From positions 3,446-38,709 of the forward strand of contig FR899852.1 of NCBI GenBank assembly GCA_000437595.1: a DNA stretch of 35,264 bases, written 5' to 3'. Positions 16,264-23,798 of this stretch are shown here, piece by piece. This DNA is from Faecalibacterium sp. CAG:74 (GTDB taxonomy: Bacteria > Bacillota > Clostridia > Christensenellales > Aristaeellaceae). Numbering within the stretch: position 1 is the first letter of the stretch; each line of letters opens with the position of its first letter. Under the pieces are notes generated by a model. It saw only the letters and a program-made list of their open reading frames with translations. It did no database searches and had not been told where the DNA came from. Both the position numbers and the translations under genes were made by a program.

Positions 16264-17578
16264 GGGCTTGACAGAGAAATTGCAGGGCGCGCTGCGCAAA
16301 TTGAGCAGCAAAGGCAAGCTGACGGAGGATAATGTCAAGGAGGGTATGCGCGAGGTGCGCATGGCGCTGCTTGAAGCGGACGTCAACTACGCCGTCGCCA
16401 AGGACTTCATCAAGAAGGTCACGGCGCGCTGCGTCGGCACGGAAATCACCGGCACGCTGAGCGCCTCCCAGCAGGTCATCAAAATCGTCAACGAGGAAAT
16501 GACCCAGCTGATGGGCGGCGAAAACGCACGCCTGACGTGGTCGTCCGGGCCGCTGACGGTCTACATGCTCTGCGGTCTGCAGGGCGCGGGCAAAACCACG
16601 ATGGCAGCCAAGCTCGCCAACTATCTGGCAAAGCAGGGCAAGAAGCCGATGCTCGCCGCGTGCGACATCTACCGCCCCGCCGCCATCAACCAGCTGCAGG
16701 TCGTCGGCAAGCAGGTCAATGTGCCGGTGTATGAACACGGCACGCAAGACCCGGTCAAGACTGCGCTGGAAGCCGTCGAACGCGCCCGCTATCTGGGTCG
16801 CGACGTGCTGATTATCGACACCGCCGGCCGCCTGCACATCGACCAGGAGCTGATGGACGAGCTCGTCCGCATCAAGGAAAATGTGCATCCGCAGGAAATC
16901 CTGCTGGTGGTTGACGCCATGACGGGTCAGGACGCGGTCAACGTCGCCCAGACCTTTAACGAGAAGCTGGACATCGACGGCGTGATTCTGACCAAGCTGG
17001 ACGGCGACACCCGCGGCGGCGCGGCGCTGTCCGTCCGCGCGGTGACAGGCAAGCCCATCAAGTTCAGCGGCACGGGCGAAAAGCTCTCGGAAATCGAGCC
17101 TTTCCACCCCGACCGCATGGCAAGCCGAATCCTGGGCATGGGCGACGTGCTGACGCTGATTGACAAAGCCTCCGAAGCCTTCGATCAGGAGGACGCGGAG
17201 AAGCTCGCCAAGAAAGCCCGAACCGCTGATTTGACGCTGGATGACTTCCTCGACCAGATGCAGTCCATGAAGAAGATGGGCGGCATCAAGTCGATGCTGG
17301 AAATGCTGCCGGGCATGTCCGGCAAGGACATCGACGTGGACGAAAACGCCATGAAGAAGCCCGAAGCCATCATCCGCTCCATGACGCCGAAAGAGCGCCG
17401 CAATCCCGGTGTCCTGAACGCCAGCCGCCGCAAGCGCATTGCCGCTGGCTCCGGCACGACCGTGCAGGACGTCAATCAGCTGATCCGCCAGTTTGATCAG
17501 GCGAAGCAGATGATGAAGCAGGTAACACAAATGAAGGGCAAAGGCCGCATGAGAATGCGCTTCCCCGGAATGCGGTAA
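16253..17578 (+). CDS. ffh: Signal recognition particle protein Ffh (SRP54)
   Basis: A 441-aa GTPase that binds SRP RNA and signal sequences on ribosomes and delivers them to FtsY at the membrane. The N domain covers residues 1-85. The G domain shows G1 GLQGAGKTT (108-116), DTAGRLHID, TKLDGDTRGGAALS and the closing GTGEKLSEIEPF. The methionine-rich M domain begins near 300 (MQSMKKMGG, MLPGM) and contains the RNA-binding SRRKRIAAGSGT segment. The protein ends with a Met/Arg/Gly-rich tail, as usual. AGGAGG precedes the ATG inside the end of ylxM. FtsY and the SRP RNA gene are not in the window. Confidence 0.98.
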   Translation: MAFEGLTEKLQGALRKLSSKGKLTEDNVKEGMREVRMALLEADVNYAVAKDFIKKVTARCVGTEITGTLSASQQVIKIVNEEMTQLMGGENARLTWSSGPLTVYMLCGLQGAGKTTMAAKLANYLAKQGKKPMLAACDIYRPAAINQLQVVGKQVNVPVYEHGTQDPVKTALEAVERARYLGRDVLIIDTAGRLHIDQELMDELVRIKENVHPQEILLVVDAMTGQDAVNVAQTFNEKLDIDGVILTKLDGDTRGGAALSVRAVTGKPIKFSGTGEKLSEIEPFHPDRMASRILGMGDVLTLIDKASEAFDQEDAEKLAKKARTADLTLDDFLDQMQSMKKMGGIKSMLEMLPGMSGKDIDVDENAMKKPEAIIRSMTPKERRNPGVLNASRRKRIAAGSGTTVQDVNQLIRQFDQAKQMMKQVTQMKGKGRMRMRFPGMR

Positions 17579-17605
17579 AGCCTGCGCACTCCCCTACTGC
17601 GTGGT

Positions 17606-17628
17606 ATCATATAAATTGCTTATATGAT
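17606..17628. repeat. Perfect 9-bp inverted repeat in the ffh-rpsP gap
   Basis: ATCATATAA and TTATATGAT are separated by five bases in an AT-rich patch. A third CATATAAAT follows. It lies about 45 bases before the rpsP start and could be a leader hairpin or a regulator site; there is no T-run. Confidence 0.6.
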
Positions 17629-17674
17629 TTCCATATAAATAACTTTCCTGAACATATTGAGGAGGAACAAACCA

Positions 17675-17923
17675 ATGTCCGTGAAGATTCGTCTGAAGAG
17701 AATGGGTATGAAGAAGAAGCCCTTCTACCGTGTCGTCGTTGCCGACATCCACTCTCCCCGTGATGGCCGTTTCATCGAAGAAATCGGCTACTACAATCCC
17801 ATGGTGCACCCCGCTGAGGTGAAGGTGGACGGCGAGCGCGCGAAGTACTGGCTTACCTGCGGCGCTCAGCCCACGGATACCGTGCGCGTGCTGCTGAAGA
17901 AGACCGGCGTCATCGAGAAGTAA
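17675..17923 (+). CDS. rpsP: 30S ribosomal protein S16
   Basis: An 82-aa protein of normal length for bacterial S16, which stabilises the 30S body during assembly. It starts with the conserved SVKIRLKRMGMKKKPFYRVVVADIHSPRDGRFIEEIG-type block, with YNP and RAKYWLTCGAQPTDTVRVLLKKTG following. GGAGG stands upstream of the ATG at 17675. It lies 96 bases after ffh, a gap that holds an AT-rich inverted repeat. It is followed by khpA, rimM and trmD, the classic order in Bacillota. Confidence 0.98.
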   Translation: MSVKIRLKRMGMKKKPFYRVVVADIHSPRDGRFIEEIGYYNPMVHPAEVKVDGERAKYWLTCGAQPTDTVRVLLKKTGVIEK

Positions 17924-17995
17924 GGGACTCCCTCTGCAAGATGGATCGGTGCGGTTTTGCCGCATCTGACAGCCGACAGGCAGAAAGGACGCCCT

Positions 17996-18250
17996 ATGCG
18001 CGAATTGCTCACCTTTGTGGCGCAGTCTCTGGTCGATCATCCCGATCAGGTCGTCGTCCGCGAAACGGAAGGCCCGGAAGCCGTCATTCTTGAGCTGAGC
18101 GTGGCTGAAGATGACATGGGCAAGGTCATCGGCAAGCAGGGACGCATCGCGAAGGCCATCCGCACGGTGGTCTCCGCTGCGACTGCCAAGAACAGCAAGC
18201 CTGTTTTTGTCGAAATTCACAAGCCGGAAGACGACGAAGCTCAGAACTGA
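17996..18250 (+). CDS. khpA: KH-domain RNA-binding protein KhpA (YlqC)
   Basis: An 84-aa protein that is a single type-II KH domain. The nucleic-acid-binding loop is VIGKQGRIAKAIR, with the GxxG motif as GKQG. It starts with RELLTFVAQSLVDHPDQV, typical of the family. In pneumococci KhpA pairs with KhpB (Jag) to regulate cell elongation and small RNAs; the partner gene is not seen here. AAAGGA precedes the ATG at 17996. Its place between rpsP and rimM is the usual one. Confidence 0.96.
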   Translation: MRELLTFVAQSLVDHPDQVVVRETEGPEAVILELSVAEDDMGKVIGKQGRIAKAIRTVVSAATAKNSKPVFVEIHKPEDDEAQN

Positions 18251-18316
18251 ACGTAGGCGTGGGAGCAGTGATGTTTCCACGCCTCTTTTAGATTTCGCCG
18301 CTGCGGTGCCCCCTGC

Positions 18317-18413
18317 ATAAACACGCGAGAACTGTATGCAATCGCGCACAACTCAATCGCGCGAAGGGTCAAGGGGCGACGCCCCTTGCGGAGTCCAGAG
18401 GCAGCGCCTCTGG
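18317..18413 (-). repeat. Intergenic hairpin repeat family R, copy B
   Basis: Reverse-oriented relative of the element at 7451: ATAAACACGCG tail, CAACTCAATCGCGCGAAGGGTC, a GGGGCGACGCCCC hairpin and the CCAGAGGC/GCCTCTGG palindrome. Its end merges into the GGAAAGG ribosome site of rimM. Confidence 0.85.
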
Positions 18414-18430
18414 TGGAAAGGTTATTATAG

Positions 18431-18952
18431 ATGAACGAATACCTGATGATTGGGGAAGTCCTGAAGCCGCAGGGCGTTCGCGGCGAAGTCAAAATCAAGC
18501 CCTACGCCGCCGATTTAGAGGCGTTCCATGACTGGAAAACCCTCTACCTGCTCGACGGTACGGTGTATCAGCCCATTAAGGCGGTCTGCTCCCGCGTCCA
18601 CGACGGCTTCGCGTATGTCACCCTCGGCGACTGCAAAACCATGGACGACGCGGAGAAGCTGCGCGGACAGAAGCTCTACATCGACCGCGCCCACGCTCTC
18701 TCCCTCGCGGAGGACGAGGTGTACATCAGCGACCTGATCGGCTGCGCTGCGGTGGATGAAACCGGCGCCTCCCTCGGCAAGCTGACGGACGTGCTCCAGC
18801 ACGGCGCGGTGGACGTGTACGTCTTCCAGTCCGACAAGGGCGAATGGATGGCGCCCGCGCTCAAGGCGGTTTTCCCGGCGGTGGACGTGCAGAACCGCAT
18901 CATCCGCGTCGTGCGCGAAAAACTGGACGAGGTGGTCGTCTACAATGAGTGA
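18431..18952 (+). CDS. rimM: 16S rRNA processing protein RimM
   Basis: A 173-aa assembly factor for the 30S head that works with ribosomal protein S19. The N-terminal RimM domain shows MIGEVLKPQGVRGEVKIKPYA and a GAAL-like strand pair; the C-terminal PRC-barrel domain holds VYISDLIGCAAVDETG, LGKLTDVLQHGAVDVYVF and MAPALKAVFPAVDVQNRIIRV. Length is normal. The ATG at 18431 follows GGAAAGG, which sits at the edge of intergenic repeat copy B. It overlaps trmD by eight bases. Confidence 0.97.
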   Translation: MNEYLMIGEVLKPQGVRGEVKIKPYAADLEAFHDWKTLYLLDGTVYQPIKAVCSRVHDGFAYVTLGDCKTMDDAEKLRGQKLYIDRAHALSLAEDEVYISDLIGCAAVDETGASLGKLTDVLQHGAVDVYVFQSDKGEWMAPALKAVFPAVDVQNRIIRVVREKLDEVVVYNE

Positions 18953-19682
18953 AGCGCCCGCGATGAAAATCACCATTCTGACCATCTTCCCGGAGATGTT
19001 TGAGAGCGTGCTGAATTCCAGCATTCTGGGGCGGGCGCGCGCGCAGGGCATCCTTGATATCCGTTGCGTGGATATCCGCCCCTTCTCCGACCGCAAGCAC
19101 AAGAACACCGATGATTACCCCTTCGGCGGCGGCGCGGGCATGGTGATGCTGGCACAGCCGATTCTGGATGCCATGCGCAGCGTGACGGGCGACGATTTCC
19201 AAGGCCGCCGCATTTATCTCGGCCCGCGCGGGCGAACGCTTTCAACTGCCGTCGCCCGCGAGCTGGCGCAGGAAAGGGAACTCGTGCTGCTCTGCGGCCA
19301 CTACGAGGGCGTTGACCAGCGCGCGCTGGACACTTGCATTGACGAGGAAATCAGCATCGGCGACTACATCCTCACCGGTGGCGAACTGGCGGCGATGGTG
19401 CTGACAGACTGCGTGGCGCGGTTCATTCCGGGGGTGCTGGGGTCTGCCGAATCGCCGGAGGAGGAATCGTTCTCCGACGGGCTGCTGGAATATCCGCAGT
19501 ACACGCGCCCGCGCGAACTCAACGGCATGGAAGTGCCGGACGTGCTGCTGTCCGGCGACCACGCGAAAATCAAGGCGTGGCGGCGCATTGAGTCCCTCCG
19601 CGCGACGAAGCGGCACCGCCCGGATTTGCTGGCATCCGCCGAACTGACCGACAAGGAAAAGCGTCTGCTGGAGGAATTGTGA
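18945..19682 (+). CDS. trmD: tRNA (guanine-37-N1)-methyltransferase TrmD
   Basis: A 245-aa SPOUT methylase that makes m1G37 next to the anticodon and prevents frameshifting. It contains ITILTIFPEMF at the start, DYPFGGGAGMVM, CGHYEGVDQRA, the knot segment IDEEISIGDYILTGGELAAMV, and the C-terminal LEYPQYTRP and VLLSGDHAKIKAWR. The ATG at 18945 has GAGGTGG nine bases upstream; a second possible start at 18963 (MKITIL) is closer to the usual family start but lacks a ribosome site. Overlaps with rimM and with the next gene imply coupled translation. Confidence 0.98.
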   Translation: MSEAPAMKITILTIFPEMFESVLNSSILGRARAQGILDIRCVDIRPFSDRKHKNTDDYPFGGGAGMVMLAQPILDAMRSVTGDDFQGRRIYLGPRGRTLSTAVARELAQERELVLLCGHYEGVDQRALDTCIDEEISIGDYILTGGELAAMVLTDCVARFIPGVLGSAESPEEESFSDGLLEYPQYTRPRELNGMEVPDVLLSGDHAKIKAWRRIESLRATKRHRPDLLASAELTDKEKRLLEEL

Positions 19683-20035
19683 TGTTTTTGCGGAAACTCT
19701 TGGTCATCGTTGTGCCGCTGGTGCTGTGCGGGCTTTGCGTGTTCTTCCTGCCGCTGCTGGGCGGGTTTGGGCTGTGGTCGGACTTGCTGCAGGGGCTGAT
19801 TCTCGGCGCGCTGTTGGCGCTGCTGCTGCCGCTTTCCGGCGCGTCACGGCGCAAGGAGCCGTTCGCGACGCTGCTCGTTGTGCCGATGATTGTGCTGATT
19901 GTCCTGCTTGCGCTGCAGCTCATGCGCGCGCTCGGTGTGGCGCTGCCGTTCCAGCCCGTGAACGGCTGCACGATGATGATTGAATGCACGTTTCTTTCCT
20001 TCATGACCGTGCAGGCGATTCGGACGAAAACCTGA
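19682..20035 (+). CDS. Small membrane protein of unknown function
   Basis: A 117-aa protein with three or four hydrophobic segments (LLVIVVPLVLCGLCVFFL, LLQGLILGALLALLLPL, LLVVPMIVLIVLLALQLM), separated by a basic loop (SGASRRKEP). The ATG shares its A with the trmD stop codon (TGATG), and GAGGA lies six bases upstream, so it is translated as part of the trmD operon. A C-terminal Cys/Met-rich segment (NGCTMMIECTFLSFM) may form a fourth helix. I recognise no family. It is the last gene before the operon terminator. Confidence 0.75.
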   Translation: MFLRKLLVIVVPLVLCGLCVFFLPLLGGFGLWSDLLQGLILGALLALLLPLSGASRRKEPFATLLVVPMIVLIVLLALQLMRALGVALPFQPVNGCTMMIECTFLSFMTVQAIRTKT

Positions 20036-20050
20036 TAGACGGGGCATCCC

Positions 20051-20091
20051 AAGCGGAAGAGAAAGCAATTCGCTTTTTCTCCCGCTTTTTT
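20051..20091 (+). terminator. Terminator of the ylxM-trmD operon
   Basis: A 16-bp stem (AAGCGGAAGAGAAAGC / GCTTTTTCTCCCGCTT, one mismatch and one wobble) runs straight into a T-run. Confidence 0.88.
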
Positions 20092-20100
20092 CATGCCCTC

Positions 20101-20129
20101 TTGACAAATCTGCACGACAAGTGTATAAT
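20101..20129 (+). promoter_or_regulatory. Consensus promoter of the XRE-DUF3169 pair
   Basis: TTGACA (20101-20106), exactly 17 bp, TATAAT (20124-20129). The expected start of transcription falls at the edge of the palindrome at 20136. Confidence 0.88.
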
Positions 20130-20135
20130 TCATTT

Positions 20136-20153
20136 TGACAATGATGTTTGTCA
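20136..20153. promoter_or_regulatory. Candidate operator for the XRE regulator
   Basis: TGACAA and TTGTCA form a perfect inverted repeat with a six-base spacer at about +1 of the promoter. The same half-site occurs in the -35 region (20102) and again, as TTGTCA, near 20169. This fits self-repression by the regulator encoded next, though binding is inferred. Confidence 0.5.
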
Positions 20154-20188
20154 CCAAGGCAAGCAAATTTGTCAGACGGAGGTGCTGT

Positions 20189-20407
20189 ATGGTACTGCGA
20201 AATCGCTTGAAGGTGTACCGGGCAATGCTGAACGTCAATCAGCAGGAAATGGGGCGCTTGTGCGGCGTATCACGGCAGACAATCAGCCTGATTGAGCGGG
20301 GGGACTATTCGCCGTCCGTCACCCTCGCCCTGACGATTGCGAAAGTCTGCGGCGCATCGGTGGAGGAAATTTTCTACTTGCAGGAGGGAACGGAACATGA
20401 AGAATGA
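20189..20407 (+). CDS. XRE-family transcriptional regulator
   Basis: A 72-aa DNA-binding protein that is essentially one Cro/CI helix-turn-helix (LKVYRAMLNVNQQEMGRLCGVSRQTISLIERGDYSPSVTLALTIAKVC). Such YozG-like regulators pair with a membrane protein in many Bacillota. The ATG at 20189 has GGAGG six bases upstream; the earlier in-frame ATG lies within the operator region and has no site. It overlaps the next gene by 11 bases. The palindrome at 20136-20153 may be its own operator. Confidence 0.93.
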   Translation: MVLRNRLKVYRAMLNVNQQEMGRLCGVSRQTISLIERGDYSPSVTLALTIAKVCGASVEEIFYLQEGTEHEE

Positions 20408-21188
20408 CGAAATCAGGGCTGCGAATCGCAAGGCGCTGCCGAAATTTCTGCTTTTGACCCTCGTCGGTGCCGTGATTGGCGGCATCGCGGGCTACTGCGC
20501 CGCCCGATACGGGCTTGACCAGCTGTCCGGCATTTTGGCGGACGCGGGCGCATTCTTCGGCACGCACATCGCCCCATGGCTGATGGTGGCGTTGGCAGTC
20601 GTCACGCCGGCGGTCTGCATTCCGATGTACCGGCACGCCAAGGCGCTGTTGGCATCATGGGACGGCGAAGATGAGGACACATCAAGCGTCATTGACGGCA
20701 AACTGTCCGCCGCCCTCTGGGCTTCCAGCGCCAGCCTCGTGCTTGCGTTTTTCCTGATTGCGGCGACGTATTCCGTCGGCTTTGCGTCGTTCGACAGCTG
20801 GGAAAGCACAGTTCTCATCTTCATTGGCATTGCGGCGTTCCTTGCCATTCTGGTGGAATCCATCCTGATTCAGCAGAAGTGCGTGGATGCCGCCAAGAAG
20901 ATGAGTCCCGAAAAGAAAGCGTCCATCTACGATTTGCAGTTCCAGAAAAAGTGGGTTGACGACTGCGACGAAGCCGAGAAAATCATGATTGGCAAGTGCG
21001 CCTTCAAAGCGTATTCCGCCGTCAATCGCGTCTGCGCGATTGCAGCGATTGTGCTTGCCATCTGCGCGCTTGTGTTCGGCATCGGCTTTCTTCCTTCGCT
21101 GGCGGTGTGCATCATCTGGATGGTCAATCTCTCTGTTTACTGCAAGGAAGCCATGCGTTATGCCAAGGCGGGCAATAAAATTTTCTGA
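20397..21188 (+). CDS. DUF3169 family membrane protein
   Basis: A 263-aa membrane protein with six hydrophobic segments, in the arrangement 2+2+2 (LLLTLVGAVIGGIAGY, WLMVALAVVTPAVCIPMY, LWASSASLVLAFFLIAATY, TVLIFIGIAAFLAILVES, VCAIAAIVLAICALVFGIGF, LAVCIIWMVNL). A soluble region with FQKKWVDDCDEAEKIMIGKCAFKA lies before the last pair; this resembles the conserved DEAE-type segment of DUF3169. The family is commonly encoded next to a small XRE regulator, as here. No function is established. GGAGG precedes the ATG within the end of the regulator gene. Confidence 0.85.
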   Translation: MKNDEIRAANRKALPKFLLLTLVGAVIGGIAGYCAARYGLDQLSGILADAGAFFGTHIAPWLMVALAVVTPAVCIPMYRHAKALLASWDGEDEDTSSVIDGKLSAALWASSASLVLAFFLIAATYSVGFASFDSWESTVLIFIGIAAFLAILVESILIQQKCVDAAKKMSPEKKASIYDLQFQKKWVDDCDEAEKIMIGKCAFKAYSAVNRVCAIAAIVLAICALVFGIGFLPSLAVCIIWMVNLSVYCKEAMRYAKAGNKIF

Positions 21189-21209
21189 TGGACGCCGGGA
21201 GGACATACA

Positions 21210-21563
21210 ATGGAAACTTTTCTTCCCCTTCTCATCATCCTGTTTCTCGTCATTCTTCCGCTGTTCGCGCGGCGAAAGCGGGCGGCGGCGGTCAGGCAGT
21301 TTCTGAATCGGAAAAAGCAAAATAAGGAGAACAACGAAATGAAAGAACTGGCAAAACGGCTGATTGGCGAAGATTGCATCATCTACACCATTACCTCGGA
21401 GAGCGGCAGCATACAGGGCGTGCTGAAAGAGGTTGAAGATGGCGGACTGGTCATCGAGAAGACGACGGGCGAGACGGAAATCGTCAATCTGGATTTCGTC
21501 ACCCGCATCCGGGAATATCCGCGCAAGAAAAACGGCAAAAAGAAGAGCATCGTGCTCGATTAA
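21210..21563 (+). CDS. Membrane-tethered small protein with Sm-like (DUF6897-like) domain
   Basis: A 117-aa protein. Residues 4-20 form one membrane helix (FLPLLIILFLVILPLFA), followed by a basic stretch. Residues about 44-117 (MKELAKRLIGEDCIIYTI, GSIQGVLKEVEDGGLVIEK, EIVNLDFVTRIREYPRKKNGKKKSIVLD) look like a small beta-barrel domain found as a stand-alone protein in Clostridia, which I recall as DUF6897 and which resembles Sm/LSM folds. GGAGG lies before the ATG. An internal AAGGAG before the second Met (21339) could allow a soluble form as well. It is 21 bases after the DUF3169 gene. Confidence 0.7.
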   Translation: METFLPLLIILFLVILPLFARRKRAAAVRQFLNRKKQNKENNEMKELAKRLIGEDCIIYTITSESGSIQGVLKEVEDGGLVIEKTTGETEIVNLDFVTRIREYPRKKNGKKKSIVLD

Positions 21564-21651
21564 AATATTCCGCAAGCGGGAACATTTCGCGTTTTTCATT
21601 CGTTGGATGAGTGGAAACCCTAAAATATCCCGAAAAAGGAGTTGATTTCCC

Positions 21652-22332
21652 ATGATGAAGTTTATGAAGCGTTCCCTTTCCCTGCTGATTTCGGCGATGC
21701 TGCTGCTGGGCTGTTTCGCCCTTGCGGAGGAAGCGCCGCTGCTGCCGATTGCCATCGTGTCCTACGACCTGACAGATGAGGCGACGATGGCCGCGCTGTC
21801 CGCCCTCATCGAGCCGAAGGAGAACGCCCTGACCCGCTGGGAGCGCGTTGTGCTGTCCGACGGACGCGAAGCGTGGGTCATCTGCCAGTTTGACCAGACG
21901 ACCATGTCCAACGCATGGAGCCGCGTCATCGACGCCGAAACGCAGGAAGTGCTGCAGGAGGACACAACCGACACCGGTTTCTTCGCCACCGCGCAGGCCC
22001 GCTGGGAGAGTGCAAAGGGCATCTATGCGCTGTGGAGCATTCAGGACAAGATGCTCTTTGACCGCCTGTACGCCATGGCGCCCTGCTACGGCGAACCCGT
22101 CGAGGGCGATTTGACGCAGGAGGAAGCCCTTGCCGCTGCACTGAACGTGACCGGCCTGACTGCCGCGGATTACGACGCGGTCGGCTACGGCTACATCATG
22201 GGCAGCAGCGAGCAGAACGGCACTTGGCAGGTGTTCTTCGTGAAAGGCAACGAAGTTGTCTCCACAGTGAACCTTGACGCGCGCGACGCGACGATTCTGC
22301 TGGTTGAGCCGGACGAAGAAGGAAACGGGTAA
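21652..22332 (+). CDS. Exported protein of unknown function, possible lipoprotein
   Basis: A 226-aa protein. The N-terminus (MMKFMKRSLSLLISAMLLLGCFALAEEA) is a signal peptide. It could be cut after ALA, or read as a lipobox (LLGC) that anchors it as a lipoprotein. The mature part has PepSY-like features: an alternation of short helices and strands, with EAWVICQFDQTT, AETQEVL and a final QVFFVKGNEVVSTVNLDARDATILLV strand block. I do not recognise a defined enzyme. AAGGAG stands ten bases before the ATG. It may be expressed separately from the gene before it; a strong terminator follows. Confidence 0.75.
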   Translation: MMKFMKRSLSLLISAMLLLGCFALAEEAPLLPIAIVSYDLTDEATMAALSALIEPKENALTRWERVVLSDGREAWVICQFDQTTMSNAWSRVIDAETQEVLQEDTTDTGFFATAQARWESAKGIYALWSIQDKMLFDRLYAMAPCYGEPVEGDLTQEEALAAALNVTGLTAADYDAVGYGYIMGSSEQNGTWQVFFVKGNEVVSTVNLDARDATILLVEPDEEGNG

Positions 22333-22342
22333 CAGAAATTGA

Positions 22343-22384
22343 GCCGCCAAGCCTTGCGGAAAATGCAGGGCTGGGCGGCTTTTT
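22343..22384 (+). terminator. Terminator after the exported protein
   Basis: GCCGCCAAGCCTTGC / GCAGGGCTGGGCGGC stem followed by TTTTT. It lies immediately before the next gene's ribosome site. Confidence 0.88.
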
Positions 22385-22403
22385 GCTCACATGGAGGATG
22401 CGT

Positions 22404-23744
22404 ATGCGAAAGGTGCTTGCGGTTTTTCTTGCCCTGCTGATGCTCTGCGCGGGTGCGTCTGCGGAATCTTTGCCGCCGAAGCTGCTGCCGGAATCATATT
22501 TTCTGACGGATATCCAGCGCAATTATCCGGATTGGTCTGTCCGTGTCTCAACACGCTACGGTTCAGGGCGCTATGAGGGCGAAATGGCGCAGTACGCGGA
22601 GGTTTCGCTCTATCGCATCACCGATGAAGCGATTGAGCTGCTGGAGCTGACCGCCCTCGTCAACCCGATTCGCGAGGGCGACGACGTGCCGTGGTCTGTC
22701 CACGCGCTGATTCCGGTAGAAATCGTCCCCGGCGCGGCGGACACTCTACGCGCCATGACCTCGAAGGAAATCTTCGATTACGGCGTTGGGGCGGCGTTTA
22801 CCGAAGCGGCGCGGAATCTGCTTGTCCCCAGCCTGCGCGCGGCGGATGAAACCGTCACCCAGCTGATGTCCTGTTCGCGGTTTCTCTTCTGCATCACGGA
22901 AAACAGCGCCGAAAAATATATTCTGCGCATCGCTCAGTGGGACGGCGTCGGCTACACCAACGTCACCGCCACCCTGCCGCAGCCGGACCTGTCCTTCAAC
23001 ACGTCGCACTCCTACAATGACCTCATGGAGCTTTGGGTGAACCGGGACGATTGGGTCTATCCACGCTATGACGCGGAGGTCGGGTGGCATATCAATCACT
23101 TCTTCATCAACGACTCAAATCTCGTCGTTTTCCAGAATCGCATTATCGAAGGGGAGATTGAGGAATGGTATCAGGACAACAATTCGGAGCATTACGGTCG
23201 CTTCATCCTTCCCCATTCTCTGACTGAGGTGGATTTTGCCACCTTCCCGCAAACGCTTGACGAAATTCTCTCCTACATGGACTACGCCGGTGTCGCCTGC
23301 ACCGCGCACGACGGCACACCCCTCTACGCCGCCCCGGATGGCGACGTGCTGGCGCACTGCTACACGCGCGTGCCGATGGTAGTCATCAGCGAAAGCGGCG
23401 ACTGGCGCGAAGTGCAGCTTGGCAGTGACGTGGACGGGCTGCGCTGCTGGGTGCGCGCGGCGGATTTGGCGTTCGGCGCGGACACGGAGAACGTGGTCTG
23501 CACCTTCCCCACGCATGAGGAAGTTGATAGGGCGCAGGAGGCGGTGTCCTTCAGCGGCAAGGCGCTTCCCTTGGCGAAAGGCTGCGCATGGTGGATGATT
23601 GGCACCATGGCAGATGGCGATTATCTGATGATGTTCGCGGATAATGAGGAGATATTCGTGGGCACAGCCCCGGCATCGGCGTTCAGCGAGATTGGGGAAG
23701 CGGAGGATGACGACGATTGGGACGACGAGGATGACGATTGGTGA
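22404..23744 (+). CDS. Exported SH3-domain-like protein with acidic-tryptophan tail
   Basis: A 446-aa exported protein. A clean signal peptide (KVLAVFLALLMLCAGASA) ends near residue 20. Residues about 20-270 are of unknown fold, with many Tyr/Trp. A bacterial SH3-like segment follows at about 300-360 (DGTPLYAAPDGDVLAHCYTRVPMVVISESGDWREVQLG, RCWVRAADLAF), which may bind peptidoglycan. The last 15 residues are an unusual run of Asp with two Trp (DDDDWDDEDDDW). TGGAGG sits six bases before the ATG at 22404, so I chose this over the two earlier starts. The preceding terminator implies its own promoter, which I did not identify. Confidence 0.8.
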   Translation: MRKVLAVFLALLMLCAGASAESLPPKLLPESYFLTDIQRNYPDWSVRVSTRYGSGRYEGEMAQYAEVSLYRITDEAIELLELTALVNPIREGDDVPWSVHALIPVEIVPGAADTLRAMTSKEIFDYGVGAAFTEAARNLLVPSLRAADETVTQLMSCSRFLFCITENSAEKYILRIAQWDGVGYTNVTATLPQPDLSFNTSHSYNDLMELWVNRDDWVYPRYDAEVGWHINHFFINDSNLVVFQNRIIEGEIEEWYQDNNSEHYGRFILPHSLTEVDFATFPQTLDEILSYMDYAGVACTAHDGTPLYAAPDGDVLAHCYTRVPMVVISESGDWREVQLGSDVDGLRCWVRAADLAFGADTENVVCTFPTHEEVDRAQEAVSFSGKALPLAKGCAWWMIGTMADGDYLMMFADNEEIFVGTAPASAFSEIGEAEDDDDWDDEDDDW

Positions 23745-23752
23745 ATAAAATT

Positions 23753-23788
23753 GGGGTCAGCGGCTTAATAGGCTGCTGACCCCGTTTT
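23753..23788. terminator. Terminator between convergent genes
   Basis: GGGGTCAGC / GCTGACCCC stem with a second GC-pair interior, followed by GTTTTG on the plus strand and by AATTTT on the minus strand. It can serve both converging genes. Confidence 0.8.
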
Positions 23789-23798
23789 GTTGTTATCC

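Noticed and set aside
16253..17674. An SRP RNA gene next to ffh
   Set aside because: No sequence with the conserved SRP Alu or S-domain loops is seen in the gaps around ffh.
19682..20035. Ribosomal protein L19 (rplS) after trmD, as in the usual gene order
   Set aside because: The gene here encodes a hydrophobic membrane protein without L19 features; L19 is elsewhere.
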